Origin: Ctena decussata | Taxonomy: Eukaryota > Mollusca > Bivalvia > Lucinida > Lucinidae | Reading direction: 5' to 3' | Length of the DNA: 64,000 nt | NCBI GenBank assembly: GCA_963989385.1 | Contig: OZ022498.1 | Location: 1,991,501 to 2,055,500, forward strand | Shown: in pieces, positions 28,847 through 41,273 of the stretch | Layout of the letters: each line of letters begins with the position of its first letter | How positions within the stretch are numbered: position 1 is the first letter of the stretch | Program-made: the position numbers and the translations under genes | Notes under the pieces: generated by a model | The model's input: the letters and a program-made list of their open reading frames with translations, nothing else | What the model was told of the DNA's origin: nothing | Database searches by the model: none

Positions 28847-29348
28847 TTACCACTACATTTTAAAGCATACCTTGAAATTCCAGACAATATCCATTTAACG
28901 ATATATTGCTCTGTGCAGCATATACATGTGTTTATGTATATATCCTTAAACGACCATCTTACCTCGCAAAAAATGTTGATTGCACGGGGACTACGTGTCG
29001 TAGTTGTCTGCTTGTAAGAGTTTAATAGAATTAAAAGGTTGTAGATGCGCAAAAATATATTTGGCAACCCGACTAAAGAATTGAATTGAATTGAAATAAC
29101 GGCTCTTTTGCAAAATAACGAAGAATTACTGTTTTTATCAGTACATTCCCTCTTTGAGTGCACAAATCTCATTTATTATAAATTGTAGTATCATTCCTCT
29201 ATTTGTGACACTCAATACTACTTGCTCATCTAGAAGACATTGTATGTAAACTTCACCCCCACATCTGTATCGATCCTCTATTTATGCCTATTTTTCTAGT
29301 ACTTACCCATGTATTAAATACATCACTCCAATACCTTGGTGTAAAGAC

Positions 29349-29457
29349 AGTCCATCCGGCGCACAACGCTGACCAGCGTTGAATAAACTTCGACTCAACA
29401 TTAGACGTTGAATCGGCGTTGATTCATTGATTGTCAACCGTTGTGTGCCTGTAGGGA
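29349..29457. mobile_element. MITE family C, copy 2
   Basis: GGCGCACAACGCTGACC ... GTCAACCGTTGTGTGCCTG form inverted arms of about 50 bp. Confidence 0.7.
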
Positions 29458-29655
29458 TACTATAGATACTATACGAATTAGTGATTATGTGATTAGTTCG
29501 TTTACTCTGTGATTTACTATGTGATTGTGATTGTATATGATTGTTATGTGACTGTGTTAGTCCTAGACCATGCCCATGTATATGTTTGTTTCAAATCCTC
29601 ATATGTCTGTAAGGACCTGAGTGTAAATAAAGAATATATGTTCTGTTCTGATAAA

Positions 29656-29893
29656 TGAGCCGCGACACGAGAAAACCAACAATGTGGTTGTGCGCCCAGC
29701 GCAGACTCAGATCAGCCTGGGCATCCGCCCAGTCTGATCAGAGTCTTCGCTATCCGCATGGAGGTAGCTTAGACCCTCAGCTACCCTTTGAGCACTTAAC
29801 AATGAGTCTGACCAAACTGAGCAAATGTCCAGGCTGATCTGAGTCTGCGCTGTGCGCACAACCACATTGTTGGTTTTCTCGTGTCGCGGCTCA
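29656..29893. mobile_element. MITE family A, copy 6
   Basis: One of the best-preserved copies: TGAGCCGCGACACGAGAAA to CTCGTGTCGCGGCTCA, with exact inversion of the outer 27 bp. Confidence 0.94.
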
Positions 29894-30840
29894 AATATAC
29901 TTTGATCTATTTTAAGCCTGCTCCTGATTTGAGAGAAAAAAAGGGGCATATATGCATCTCACAATATCTCTCTTTACTGATGCCCTATGTTATTCATCTT
30001 TCCTCAGGACTATTCCGCTGTAGAAACAGTATAACTCCTAATGTGGGCTCTTCTGAGACCAAAGAGGAATTTCGTCCCGAAATTCCGTTCCGGACAGAGG
30101 CATACATGTTGTAGTTTAGCCTGCTCTACTATAGTCCCAAGGCTAGGCCATTTTTGTGCTAGATTTTAAATTTCGCCAATCACCTAATAAGGTGACCGTC
30201 TCATTATAAGAAGACATATGGATAAATAAAGAAATGTCCTACAAGCACGGCACCACCGACCACATTATCGGTCTGAAATAAACAAGCTAATATAAACTTG
30301 GAGTACCTTTCATCATGGTGTTCCATATTTGCAACGCTTCCTCAAATGATTCCAGCAAAACGGTTTATCAGGTAAAAACTAAGAAAAGCTGTGTTAATTT
30401 CCGTAAAACGTTCAAAAACGAATTCTGCTGAAATTACAATAAATATCACTGCATAAATATATTATAATAATGATTGTAGATATTGGGACAGAACAGTGTG
30501 AGCACAAAGTGTAGACTCAGGCCAGACTGCTGATCAGAGTCTGCACTGCGTGCCTGTCCGCCAGTAATATTTTTCAAATCAGGAATAAGAAAATCGACTT
30601 GGACAAATTTTATTATAGTTACAGAAGTTGGTAAGGCTGACCTAATATTTAATGTTATAATGGTGACCAGCAAATTAATCCCTGCCCCTAAGTATCATAC
30701 AATTGTTGATCACTTATAAATACATATCAAGCCGATTAGGTGCTTAAGTAAAAACGGTATCATTTCATAGGGTTAAATAAAAATAAGACCTTAGCCTATA
30801 TAACAGGTGAACTATTTGAACCGGTCGACATGAAGCTTAT
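29894..30840. other. Intergenic, nothing recognised
   Basis: A decayed fragment resembling family A occurs near 30490-30560 (GACTCAGGCCAGACTGCTG). No convincing exon: the piece at 30316-30370 has a donor-like end on the minus strand but no acceptor with an open frame. Confidence 0.4.
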
Positions 30841-31130
30841 TTATAGCCCCCCCCCCCCCCCCCCGCACCCCCACCCACCCCACCCCCAGCCCCCAGCAAA
30901 CTGTGTTTGAGGGGGTATACTGTTTTCACGTTGTCTTTCCGTCCATCCGTTTTCCCGTCCGTCCGCAATACACGAAACTTGCTCCGATTTGTTTAGAATT
31001 TAACCATGGACGGTATGTGAAAAGAGTTGATACATACATTTGTACGAGGATCGTCCAAAAAGTTCTGTCACTGGACTCATAACTTTGCTCACAGACGTGA
31101 TAGCTTACCACGGTCTGCAACAATCAAATG
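30840..31130. repeat. Poly-C tract and fragment of a CCGTCCGTCC-type dispersed repeat
   Basis: About 20 consecutive C residues (30848-30865) lead into a C-rich stretch and then GGGGGTATACTG...TTCCGTCCATCCG. The latter resembles the starts of the repeats at 41877 and 59654. Confidence 0.55.
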
Positions 31131-32091
31131 AACAATCTTTTAGCTTTATACTGGTATTAGGTACATGGTGAAAACATATCGTCTGGTTTAGTTACAGAAT
31201 ACAGACCTTGTATTTGACACTGGCCTATTTTCATGATTTTTGTTTTTCTGCTGGCTTGTGATTCATGCTGCATATCTCGTCAATTACATATCGCAGGATC
31301 CTGAAATTTTCAGGGTTGCTGTCTGTTGCATTCTGTGGGGCACTTCATAAAAATCAGCGACTTCTGTTAATTGTATGCGATGCAACAGATTGATATCTAT
31401 GGTGTCACAGAAATATGGTGAAATCCACAGTCACATGATTTTCAAGGACCCACTGTGCCTTCATTTTAGGGAACTTTTTTGAAATTTTGATTGAGGTCAC
31501 ATTGTCATGATCTACTGCAGTAAATATATGCTTCAGAATTTGAAATATTATACAATTATGAAGATTTTGTACTTAGAACATGACTTGGTCGATTTGCCTA
31601 TGGCGTTGTTTGCATAATGTTGAGATTACAAAATGCTGTAAACTCTTTAAAATGGACGGAATGACTTGGAGATTTTTTCGCTGTGTTTATTAGCACCTGA
31701 AATATCGTAGGCACCAGGCAGCGATAAAAGACATCCCTTCATTGTACATTGCCGGAGTTGCATCTTCTAATTTGCCAGTGGGGTGAGGGTACCCTTCTGT
31801 GAATGTTATGTCATTGATACATGGGTCAATTTTTACAGCTATGTGATTAAAAAAACAGGGTTTCTGGATGTTTTTATTTTCGATGCTATTTCTTGTAAGA
31901 CGGATCTAGATTTAGGGGATTGTTTTCGAAGGAAAAAAAACTCCGTTTTTATGCGATTCTTTTACAAGACGGACCTGGATTATGGGGGCTGTTTTGGAGG
32001 GAAAAAAGATATAACAGAATTTCATAAGAGTGATTAAGATATTTGGGATCAGTCTAGAGAGGGGAAGACCACGTTTTATAGCCGAATAAAT
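31131..32091. other. Intergenic, nothing recognised
   Basis: A weak direct duplication AAGACGGATCTAGATT / AAGACGGACCTGGATT lies near 31897-31985. No supported gene. Confidence 0.4.
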
Positions 32092-32101
32092 ACGGTACAA
32101 T

Positions 32102-32379
32102 TGCTTTTATTTATTTGATGTGATGCTTAACGTCCACGGTATACAGCTATGGTCATGTCGGGACGGTCAGTTAACCTAACCACACTATTCCTGGGCAGGC
32201 TTAGACCTCCTAAGCGGTTAACCAGTACTAAGTCCACATACTTTCGCCAGTAACTGAAAACTGCCCTTCTTGAATCAGCGGAAGGAGAAAAGAAAGTATG
32301 TGGCCAGGCCGGGTTTCTAACCTAGGACCTCTGACTTATGAGTCAGGTGCCCTACCGATTGCGCTACGCGGCCCGGCGA
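32102..32379 (-). mobile_element. tRNA-derived SINE, copy 2
   Basis: The tRNA-like head is at the right end (GCCGGGCCGCGTAGCGCAAT on the minus strand). It has the same body as 2606-2887. It is flanked by ACGGTACAAT (32092-32101 and 32380-32389). Confidence 0.9.
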
Positions 32380-32394
32380 ACGGTACAATGGTAC

Positions 32395-33000
32395 TTGCTT
32401 TGTATATTGTACCGTACCATATTGTATCGTTGAATATTGTAATGTTTGTACCATATTGTTTATTGTACTGTTCCATATTGTATATTGTACTGTTTGTACC
32501 ATATTGTATATTGTTCTGTGTGTACCATTTGTATATTGTTTGTATCATATTGTATATTGTACTGTTTGTACTATATTGTATATTGCACTGTTTGTACCAT
32601 ATTGTATATTGTACCGTACCATATTATATACTGTACCGTACCATATTGTATATTGTACCGTACCATATTGTATATTGGAACCATGCCATATTGTATATTG
32701 TACCGTACCATATTGTATATTGTACCGTACCATATTGTATATTGTACTGTTTGTACCATATTGTATATTGTTTGTACCATATTGTATATTGTACTGTTTG
32801 TACCATAGTGTATATTGTACCGTACCATATGTATATTGTAGTTTGTACCATATTGTATATTGTACTGTGTGTACCATATTGTATATTGTGCCGTACCATA
32901 TTGTATATTGTACTGTTTGTACCGTATTCATATTGTACTGTTTGTACCATATTGTATATTGTACCTATCATATTGTATATTGTACTGTTTCAGGAGATGA
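32395..33000. repeat. Minisatellite, 22/26-bp units
   Basis: Units of ACCATATTGTATATTGT plus ACCGT or ACTGTTTGT run in tandem with GT/CC interruptions. A straggler lies at 33037-33058. Unit lengths that mix 22 and 26 keep several frames open on both strands, which explains long but meaningless reading frames. Confidence 0.93.
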
Positions 33001-33115
33001 CTTTCATACAAGCGTTCCGCTTATCGTCAAATCCTGTACCATATTGCATATTGTGCTGTTTTGTAACCATGAAGTTTGAACTAAATAAAATACTGTTCAA
33101 ACCAATCGTACTTAC

Positions 33116-33187
33116 TTTCTGTGCTTGCCTCTGACTTCAAGAGCTGATGTGAAGTTCTTGATGACATTTCTGTACATAGCAACTTTC
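33116..33187 (-). CDS. Candidate exon of an unidentified gene (c)
   Basis: The acceptor TTTTTACTGCAG and donor AGAAA|GTAAGT are strong. In the compatible phase the exon encodes KVAMYRNVIKNFTSALEVRG with KHR. It joins the exon at 33370-33428 in frame. I do not recognise the protein. Confidence 0.5.
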
Positions 33188-33369
33188 CTGCAGTAAAAAG
33201 AATATTTGGTTCTATTACAGAAATGCTTGAATTTGAAGCAAACAATGGATACCCTGATCAGACGCCGCGGTGTCAGATCTGGGTCTGCGCTGTCTGCCTT
33301 TGTCCCATTTATGGGACGCTAGGCATGAATGGGTTAAAACAGATAAGTTTATTTCTTCACGTGTCATAC

Positions 33370-33428
33370 GGGAAACTTTTGACTGTCAGAAATATTCTCG
33401 AAGACAGCGTCATTCCTGGAGTAAATAT
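33370..33428 (-). CDS. Candidate exon of an unidentified gene (b)
   Basis: Encodes IFTPGMTLSSRIFLTVKSF between an acceptor ATGAACAG and donor TTTCCC|GTATGA. The phase (2) fits the next exon at 33116-33187. The splice sites are moderate. Confidence 0.4.
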
Positions 33429-33815
33429 CTGTTCATAGGATTTTTTTTCATATAAGATTTCCTTTTTAAGGCGAATGGGTACACTTTCATGGGAAGCAAG
33501 TTTAGTATCTGGACAACAGAGCCAAAAACCTACCTAGTTTTGTAATAGACATTTCTGACCCTGAATTCGGATAATTTCACTTGACTGTCAGTAGATATTG
33601 TCTCAGGTATGTCTGTTTCAGAACATGGCGGGGGGGGGGGGAGGGGCGGGGCAAACAGGTTATAGTTACATATATATGCAAGAGAAAGGGGGAAATTCTG
33701 CGAATCTAGAGTTTTGTAATTGTTCGTCAAAATAACCCGTTTTAAATAAGGAACTTAAGTCTAAATTCAAGCATGGAAAAGTCACATTCAGATAGTCATT
33801 TGAACATGGTCTTAC

Positions 33816-33899
33816 TTCATGTTGAACATAACGCGTTCGGCACATGATTGTCTCAGTTTCAGAGAACATTTTAATTACGACACCTCTAAACCATCCCAT
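33816..33899 (-). CDS. Candidate exon of an unidentified gene (a)
   Basis: 28 codons: MGWFRGVVIKMFSETETIMC followed by RTRYVQHE, with donor GAA|GTAAGA. It may be a first coding exon (it begins with ATG) or an internal exon with a weak acceptor ATGTAAG. Phase 0 fits the exon at 33370-33428. Confidence 0.45.
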
Positions 33900-33959
33900 C
33901 TTACATACAACAAGCGATCCAGGCGTAAACTGGACAGATAAGTAGCATTACTCGTGACG

Positions 33960-34460
33960 CCTGTAGATTTATCTGTGAACCTTGGCTGTCTCTCCTAGCG
34001 GCATTATCAAGAAAGTTCAAATTGGGACAATTATCTATGAAATTGGATTTGCTCTGGATAGCAGATTATCAAAAAAGTTAAATATTTAATTGGTACATTT
34101 AATTGAGACATTGATAAGCTGCCATTGACAGTCTCTTCTAGCAACATTATCAAATTATCAAAAGTGTTCAATAGCTTCCACTGACTGTCTCTTTTAGCAG
34201 CATTGACAAAACAGTTCAATTAGTCTGGCCCCTGACCCTATGTTTAAAAATTCTCTACTGCTGACATAGGAATCTGACCATTGGAAGAGAGATAAGCTTA
34301 TATTTACAGATTCGACTGGGGCCAGTCTACAGTTCAATATGAACCCCAGAACAGGCAGTCAAGGGAATTAATCCAATGTCGCAGATAACTTTGAAGAGGT
34401 CACGAGTTACGCTACTTATCAGTGTCAAATTGACTTTTTTAATGCTGCTAGAGGAGACAG
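33960..34460. repeat. Short dispersed repeat, about four copies
   Basis: A CTGTCTCTTCTAGCAGCATT-like motif followed by ATCAAA occurs near 33986, 34128, 34185 and, inverted, near 34440. No gene seen. Confidence 0.55.
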
Positions 34461-34469
34461 AAAATGGAA

Positions 34470-35110
34470 TTAATCCAATATCACAGATATAGAACGATTA
34501 AAAGCAAAGCTTATTCTGAAACCTACAAGAGTAAATTGTACACTGTAAAACATACTTTATGGATATCTCTTTTGATGAAATATTTTATCACCATTTTACT
34601 GACGTCACATTGACCGAGACATCAGCTGAAAACAAATTTATGCATTCTTTTTACGTTTTCTGTGTTTCTGACTGCCCATGCTATTCCCGCCTTATACAGC
34701 TTTCCTTCGTATTTCACCTTACACCATTACTCCACAATACCCTCAGATTGCTAGACTATTGTCTGGCTTAAAGCTGTTGTAAGAAAATATGGGCTGCGGT
34801 ATTACTATTTAGTTCTATATTGCTCAAAAGGCCCAGTCGCCCATTGTCCCTATTTTTGAAAAAGTCGATTACGTTATCATAAATTTAAAGAAAAATTGTG
34901 TCGATATAATTTTGTGCATCACAAAATGTTCTGTGATAGGGAAAATAAAATTTGTGATATCATGACAAAAAGGGGGATATAAAACAAAACCGGAAAAGGG
35001 CAAGTGAGGTCGGATGTTGCGATGAATACCAACTTAAATTCCGGTGCCCCGCTTTGGCATTATTGTACATGTACGTAATATAAAAAAAAATAGCTGATGG
35101 CTAGTTTTAC
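34470..35110. other. Intergenic, nothing recognised
   Basis: AT-rich spacer. A 70-codon frame at 34559-34771 has no recognisable domain and no splice context. Confidence 0.35.
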
Positions 35111-35166
35111 TTCAGTCATTTCGTCCGAAAGGTGGAAACGTTCGACAACAGAGGTGTCAATAAATT
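35111..35166 (-). CDS. Weak candidate exon of an unidentified gene (z)
   Basis: Encodes FIDTSVVERFHLSDEMTE with acceptor CTGTTCAG and a weak donor GAA|GTAAAA. The phase would fit the exon at 33816-33899. Low support. Confidence 0.25.
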
Positions 35167-35955
35167 CTGAACAGATTGATTCTTTACAAATAAAGAAGGC
35201 TCCAAAGAAATGAGAATAGCAGAATTGAGTCCGTTCATGACCAGACATTACCATATAAATGTGCAGCACTGGCTACGCCATCGAGACTTTAACTAAATGG
35301 ACACAATGATCCTTTAAAGGGCCATGAATGTAAACATCACTATAGCGAACTTGGGACTGGGCTTCCTGACTAGGGAGTGACGCCTCCTAGTCGTCTTAAA
35401 CCTCTGCCATATGCCTGATTTCAAAACAAACTTTTTATGACTTGTTTTGTGTTATCCTCGCATATGTATTTGGAGTTGTATCCCTTATTTGTTTGTTGTT
35501 ATTGATGAGTTTCAAAACTTCCTGGTTTATGGTTTACATAAATTAAAATGGATCTTATGAAAGAAAAAGTCTGCATTGAACTTGTAGGGAATTTACAGTA
35601 GATATCATTATGAACTTTGATAACAAGGAATCAAACTTTACTGAAAGTTTGAATAAGGAAGTTTATTGGTTAACATTTTTATTGAATTTAATGACAAATT
35701 AACAGAGGACACCAAATGAATAAAGGTAAACACCAATTTTCAGTCTAACTTGTGCCGTTCTGTTAATTACCATGTACATGTATATCACCATATTACATAT
35801 AAGTTTCAGCTTATTGTTTTTATTCTGTTTTTATATCATTAAGCCATTTAATATACATGTAGTTATAAATGGATAGTTAGTGAAAACGAAACTTGGGGAA
35901 AACCCACTAAGGGTGATTTGCTTGACTTCTTATTGCGATATTTTCATAAACTCAA

Positions 35956-36015
35956 GGGAGAACTGACTGAAACATAGTCGTCTTCCCAGTTCGAATATGT
36001 TTCAGTCAGTTCTCC
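35956..36015. repeat. Hairpin GGGAGAACTGACTGAAAC
   Basis: Arms GGGAGAACTGACTGAAACAT and GTTTCAGTCAGTTCTCCC pair around a loop of about 25 bases. Confidence 0.8.
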
Positions 36016-38174
36016 CAACAGTTTATGACGGTCGTCTTTGCTGTTCATTATGCCATAATGCCCCTTTTCCTGTTTTACAATAAAGATCAACTTTCAGAAC
36101 TTCCTGTTTATTTCCTCGATGACAAATTCCTTCTAAAAATGGGTCTACTATGTTCTTCTAAGAGCTAACCCACGTTTATTAAAGTTAATTTTCGACGAAG
36201 TCGTGTGTAAGTCATTTGTGCTATTGAAGTTTACAAAATTCCATGGAAAAAACTACACGTATTCCAGTTCACGTAATCAATGGATTCCTTTACAATATTT
36301 TCAACAAAGTAGTAAAGTCATACACGCCTGGTAAACTATCACAGGTACCTCCGCGGAGGTACCGATAAAATGTTGTGACAGGCATCCGGAGCTACCTGTG
36401 ACGGACCAAAAATAAACAAAAAACGCTAATTATTCGTCTTTTTTTGATAAAATACATTATAACCAGGGAGTTTGTTGAAAATCAAAGAATGCTATTCGAC
36501 CCTTATATACATTAAGTTTTGTCACACAGTATATCCCCGGGAACTTTACATATATACAGAAGATATGACGTTTGAAGTGGCTTTAAGGACGGTCGAAAGT
36601 ACTCAAAACAAGAACAAATCGGTTGTTTTAGGTCCTAAATGCACTTTTCTTGTATAAGAATCTGTTGATCTGGATACACTGACGTAAAGTAAACCTCCTT
36701 GCCCAAATATAAATGCCGATAAACTCCAAATAAGGCTGGATCGGTAAAAAAAATAACTGGAGGTGCCTGTGACGGAATGGAGGTGCCTGTGATGAAAGAA
36801 AATATAGCGAAAATCTGAAGATTTATAGCGGTTGCAAATATTGATATTGTTCATCTCTAGACCACTGCCTTGAAAGAATCGTTCATTCAACGTAGCAATT
36901 TTAATCTATCATAATGCGAATATCAAATTTAAAGAGTAACTACACTTCAGGAACTGACTGAATCAGATCCCAAACCCTATCCCCAACATCAAAGGGAAAG
37001 ACTGACAAAGACATCCCAACAAACAATAATTTACAAGTGATAAGCCGAGTCAGCAGCTCTTTCCCAAATAGATGGCAACTCAGCTATCTTTATTGAACTA
37101 AATAATTTAGACCAACAGACGGGTTACAACGGACTAAGCAAATTATATGAAACACATTTAACAATTATTTTTACCTATTTTCTACTTTTATGATAGAAGG
37201 ATTAAGAGACTGAGAACACAATAAATTAAACAGCACCGAACATAAAACAAATGCAACCGCAACAAAAGTACCGCCTTGGGACATAGCATAGTTTTGTTAA
37301 AACGACAGACAATGATCATGAACTTATACAATTAGATTCTACATCCTGCTCTCAAAACCAAGATGGAAGTAAGTATACGTTGACAATAGTTCATAAAAGA
37401 CACGCATGGTAAACCGAATAAAGAGCTCTTTCCCAGACAGGTGGAAATTCACCTACCCCGAATGAAAACAATGCTAACTTCTGTTTTCCTATTTTATATC
37501 TTAAATTACAAAAGTAACCAGAAAGCAAAGTGGGCAGCTGTACAGGACCTTACTGCCAGAAAACTACAGACAAGCGGACATAAGAACACGTAACATTGAT
37601 GCTTCACAACAGAAATCCAAAATCCAAAGCAGATCATCTCAAAGAGTTATTGTCCGTTTTGTTTCCATATCTGTTAGTCAAACTTTGACGAGTTGTACGT
37701 AGCTGTTGAAAATTTACTGCCTAATTCAGTGTTAGAATAGTTATGAAATGCGCTTAAATAAGAGGCAGCGTCTTTGTGAATGGTGATGACTGCCTGTTAG
37801 TCATTCCAAATCGTTAGAAATTGTCGAGGTCACACGCCATGCTAGCGACTCGAAACGTTTGCAAAAACAACGTTTCAGAAGATGACTTTTATATGTAGTA
37901 AAGGTGCTCTTTTGTTACCAAAGGACGAGTTACACTTTACTATTGCAATGTGCCCACTGAAAAGGCCGATTTTCGAAGGTAGGCAGATAACCACAAAAAC
38001 ATGCAGAAATGTTAGCTATATGTTTCTAGTTTATTCTGTACGATTTCATTTTCCCGTATGTTAATGCCTTTTAGGTTAATTTTGCGGTTGAATACATGTA
38101 CTGTCTGCAGCTGTTAACATTGAGCCTATGGGACTTTGAACTAACAACGTCCACTATGCATCCGAATTTCACTT

Positions 38175-38271
38175 CATCCTACCCTCGTAACCACTACAAT
38201 TTTTATATATAATTTTTCCTCATATACATATTCATCATAATCGGGTTATAGTAGAGTGGTTACGAGGGTAG
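38175..38271. repeat. Small hairpin inside the large element
   Basis: CCTACCCTCGTAACCACT pairs with AGTGGTTACGAGGGTAGG across about 60 bases. Confidence 0.8.
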
Positions 38272-38639
38272 GAGTAAACGAAAAATAAACTTTTTGGGTA
38301 AATTTTCATGTATCCAACACTAGGACTAAAGGATTTATATCAAAATCGCAGCAGTATATTTTGTAACTGATAGAAAATAGCGGCATTATTCGACACAACA
38401 CATCTATTTCAAAGTGTTCATCAATGTAGTATGTGTTCCTAATGCCTCCACCAAGGATTCCGTGTGTGTGTGTATGTGTGAGGGTGGGGGGAGGGGGTCG
38501 GGGAGGGGGCACAGCGCTGGGCATACGTATCGGTATGGCGTAATATGCGTATGTAAGGCGTTAGACTGAATGTCCTCCATCATCATGCTGTGATATAACC
38601 TCTGATGGTGTAATGTTGCGACGTGGTCAGATGATGTAT

Positions 38640-39250
38640 TCCTCTGCCTGAAGCTGATGCATTGTAAAATTCTGTGACCTTGAACTTTGGTCCACTAACT
38701 TTGTATGAAAAGTTACTTGGATGAGCTTTTTCCTTACCTCTTTTGATATCTTTGTATTGGGGTAAGAGTGCTGATATTTGATCAGGTCATATCCATTAAA
38801 TGTAGGAACTGCAACGCATCCATGCACACTGAGTCTTTAAACTTTATGCATGGACCAGGATTTTCACTTATTTCTCAACACGGTTTTTGGATTAGCAACA
38901 TAATTACAAATAAATGGTCAGTCAAACGATGCAAAAAAAAAATCCTCATACTATTTGTAGGTTACTTTGACATATATTTAAAAATTCACTGTTCTTTTCT
39001 GATATATTCAACATTATATATGCATCATACTAAAGACAATGGTTCAGTTAGACTTGAAAATGACGTCATACTATTTGTAGGTCATTGTGACTTGTATTTC
39101 AGGATCCATTGAATAAATGTTTTATTTCGAACTAATATTTAATTGAATTTTCCTCGGACTTGGAATAGTAAGTCACTTCAGCGCTGCGTCTCATTTGGTA
39201 CTACATGTAGGTCCCTGTGACCTTAATTTCTTGGTTCACTGATTTTGTCT
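38640..39250. repeat. Degenerate repeats inside the large element
   Basis: Blocks of the type ACTATTTGTAGGTCATTGTG with ACTTGTATTTC... recur near 38949, 39068 and 39200. They look like a decayed tandem or dispersed repeat. No coding potential seen. Confidence 0.45.
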
Positions 39251-41164
39251 AATATTTTACACATCTGTACCTGTTTAGCATCCATAGATACGTAATATTT
39301 CATACATGTTTATTCAGATTTGATATGATGAAGCTTTCATTATATGCATAAGTAGTGAATAATGCTTAAGAAAAGAAGTAGGTTGATGACCTTTTCACGC
39401 ATTTCGCCAGAGCACAAGCGTGCAAAGCATTTCGCCAAGAATACATTTGCTTAACAATATCGGTCGGTTATAATCGCCTACCTGCTCATTTGTTTCATTA
39501 TTTTCACAAAAAAACGCTTTACATGCTTATTATTGTGTTCATAAACACTTGTAAAATCTACTGTTCTGAGGTTTCGTAAAAATTCAAATAAAATTTCTCC
39601 TTACTAGATGTTTTGAGCGAATATATCTCTTTTAGACTGTAGATAAGAACCAAAAGTATTATATCTGTCAATTTGGAGGGCTGATATGTCAGCGGAATCG
39701 CTGATTATATCGAAAAACCGCAAGTAGTTAGTGTACCCCGTTCAGCACCCCATATGCAATAAACCGGAAGTCACGTGATTATTTATGAAACCGCAAACTT
39801 AAAAATGTGCTTATATAAACTGCCAAATGCCAAGCTTTTATAAACATAAATTTTATCAAGATCGGTCGTGGGCACAAAAACGGCCAAAGTGTAACCCGTC
39901 CTTTGATGCAGTGGCTGTTCGGAGACTTTGAATTACACGTTATTTACAGAAAGATTCCGATCACTTCAATATACTAAGCGGTGTAATATTGAGAGCATGT
40001 CACCTGCCGATGATGTAATCTGTAGGCCTTACGGACGTATTTGGATTCTAGCGCCAACAATTCAAAACTACCCAGACTGAATCACTTGTAGCACCTATCA
40101 CTCCAGTTACCACAAAGTTAACACATACAGCGTCATACGACACTTGCGAGCGACACATATGAGGTACCAAAAGGATCAACACTATAGATACCTGTACGTG
40201 TATGCCTGTTGACGGGTAACGGCAACTTTGAAAATTTGACACGCCATACGTGTAACTGGCATGACGTGTGACCTCGACAATTTCTGACAAGTTGGAATGA
40301 CTCACCGCCAGCACCTCCCGATCACAGTCATCACCAGTCACAAAATGTTGACTCTTATTTAAGCGCACATTTCATAACGATTCTAACACTGAATTAGGCA
40401 GTTAATTTTCAGCAACTATGTGCAATTCGTCAATGTTTGACTAACAGAAGCGGAAACAAATTGGGCAATAACTCTTTGAAATGGTGTTTTAGAAATTTTA
40501 ACATGGAATTTCATGATATACGCATTATGATAGCTTAATGGGACGTTGAATGAATAATTCTTTCCAGGCAGTGGTTTAGAGAAGATGTCAATATTTCCAG
40601 CTGCAATAACTATTCAGATTTTCACTATATTTGCTTACATCACAGGCACCTCCACACCATTGCAGGCACCTCCAGCTGTTGTTTTGAAAAATGAAGCCTT
40701 ATTTGTAGTCAATCGACATTTATATTTGAGCAAGGAGGATACCATAACACCAGTGTGCCGAGAAAAACAGATTCGTATGCAAGGTCACTGTATTTAAGAC
40801 CAAAAACGGCCGAATTCTTTATGTTTTGAGTACTGTGGGCTGACATCAAAGCCACTTCAAAAGTCGTATCTTTGGTTAATATGGAAAATTCAGGGGGATA
40901 TAATGTGTGACAAAACTTTATGTCTATAAGGGTCGAATAGCACTTTTTGATTTTTAATAAACTCCCCGGTTATTTTATATTTTGTCAAAAAAGAGGAATA
41001 CCTACCGTTTGTTGTCATTTTTAGGACAGTCACAGGCAGCTCCAGGTGCCTGTCACAACTTTTTATCGGTACCTCCGCCGGAGGTACCTGTGATAGTTTA
41101 CCAGGCGTGTCATATACGAATCAAATGTTTCAGGATGATTGAACAAGGCTTTTCAATCATCCTC

Positions 41165-41273
41165 CCAGCGGGCACATGACGTTAAAATGACGTCGTACTG
41201 ACGTTGATGCGACGTCATCACGTCGCATCGACGTCAGTACAACGTCATTTTGACGTCATGTGCCTGCTGGGCT
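41165..41273. mobile_element. MITE family C, copy 3 (GACGTCA-rich)
   Basis: The ends CCCAGCGGGCACATGACGTT and ...TGACGTCATGTGCCTGCTGGG are inverted. The arms are strings of GACGT half-sites in both orientations. Confidence 0.88.

Larger units (their letters stand above)
36323..41109. mobile_element. Large non-autonomous DNA element, 4787 bp, asymmetric inverted repeats
   Basis: Both termini read CACGCCTGGTAAACTATCAC inwards and are flanked by TCATA (36318-36322, 41110-41114), a 5-bp duplication. The left arm (36323 to about 37850) and right arm (about 40230 to 41109) are diverged inverted repeats. About 740 bp of the left arm (roughly 36900-37640) is missing from the right arm. Subterminal GGTGCCTGTGAC-type motifs occur several times. 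The interior (37850-40230) has no recognisable gene. CAC ends plus a 5-bp duplication are found in Transib/ProtoRAG elements, but without a transposase the superfamily is open. Confidence 0.8.

Noticed and set aside
30316..30395. Candidate exon ESFEEALQIWNTMMK on the minus strand
   Set aside because: A donor-like GTACTC follows, but no acceptor gives an open frame that fits the neighbouring candidate exons.
32298..33134. Reading frames of 207-278 residues rich in Tyr, Ile and Val
   Set aside because: They are translations of the 22/26-bp minisatellite and occur on both strands in several frames.
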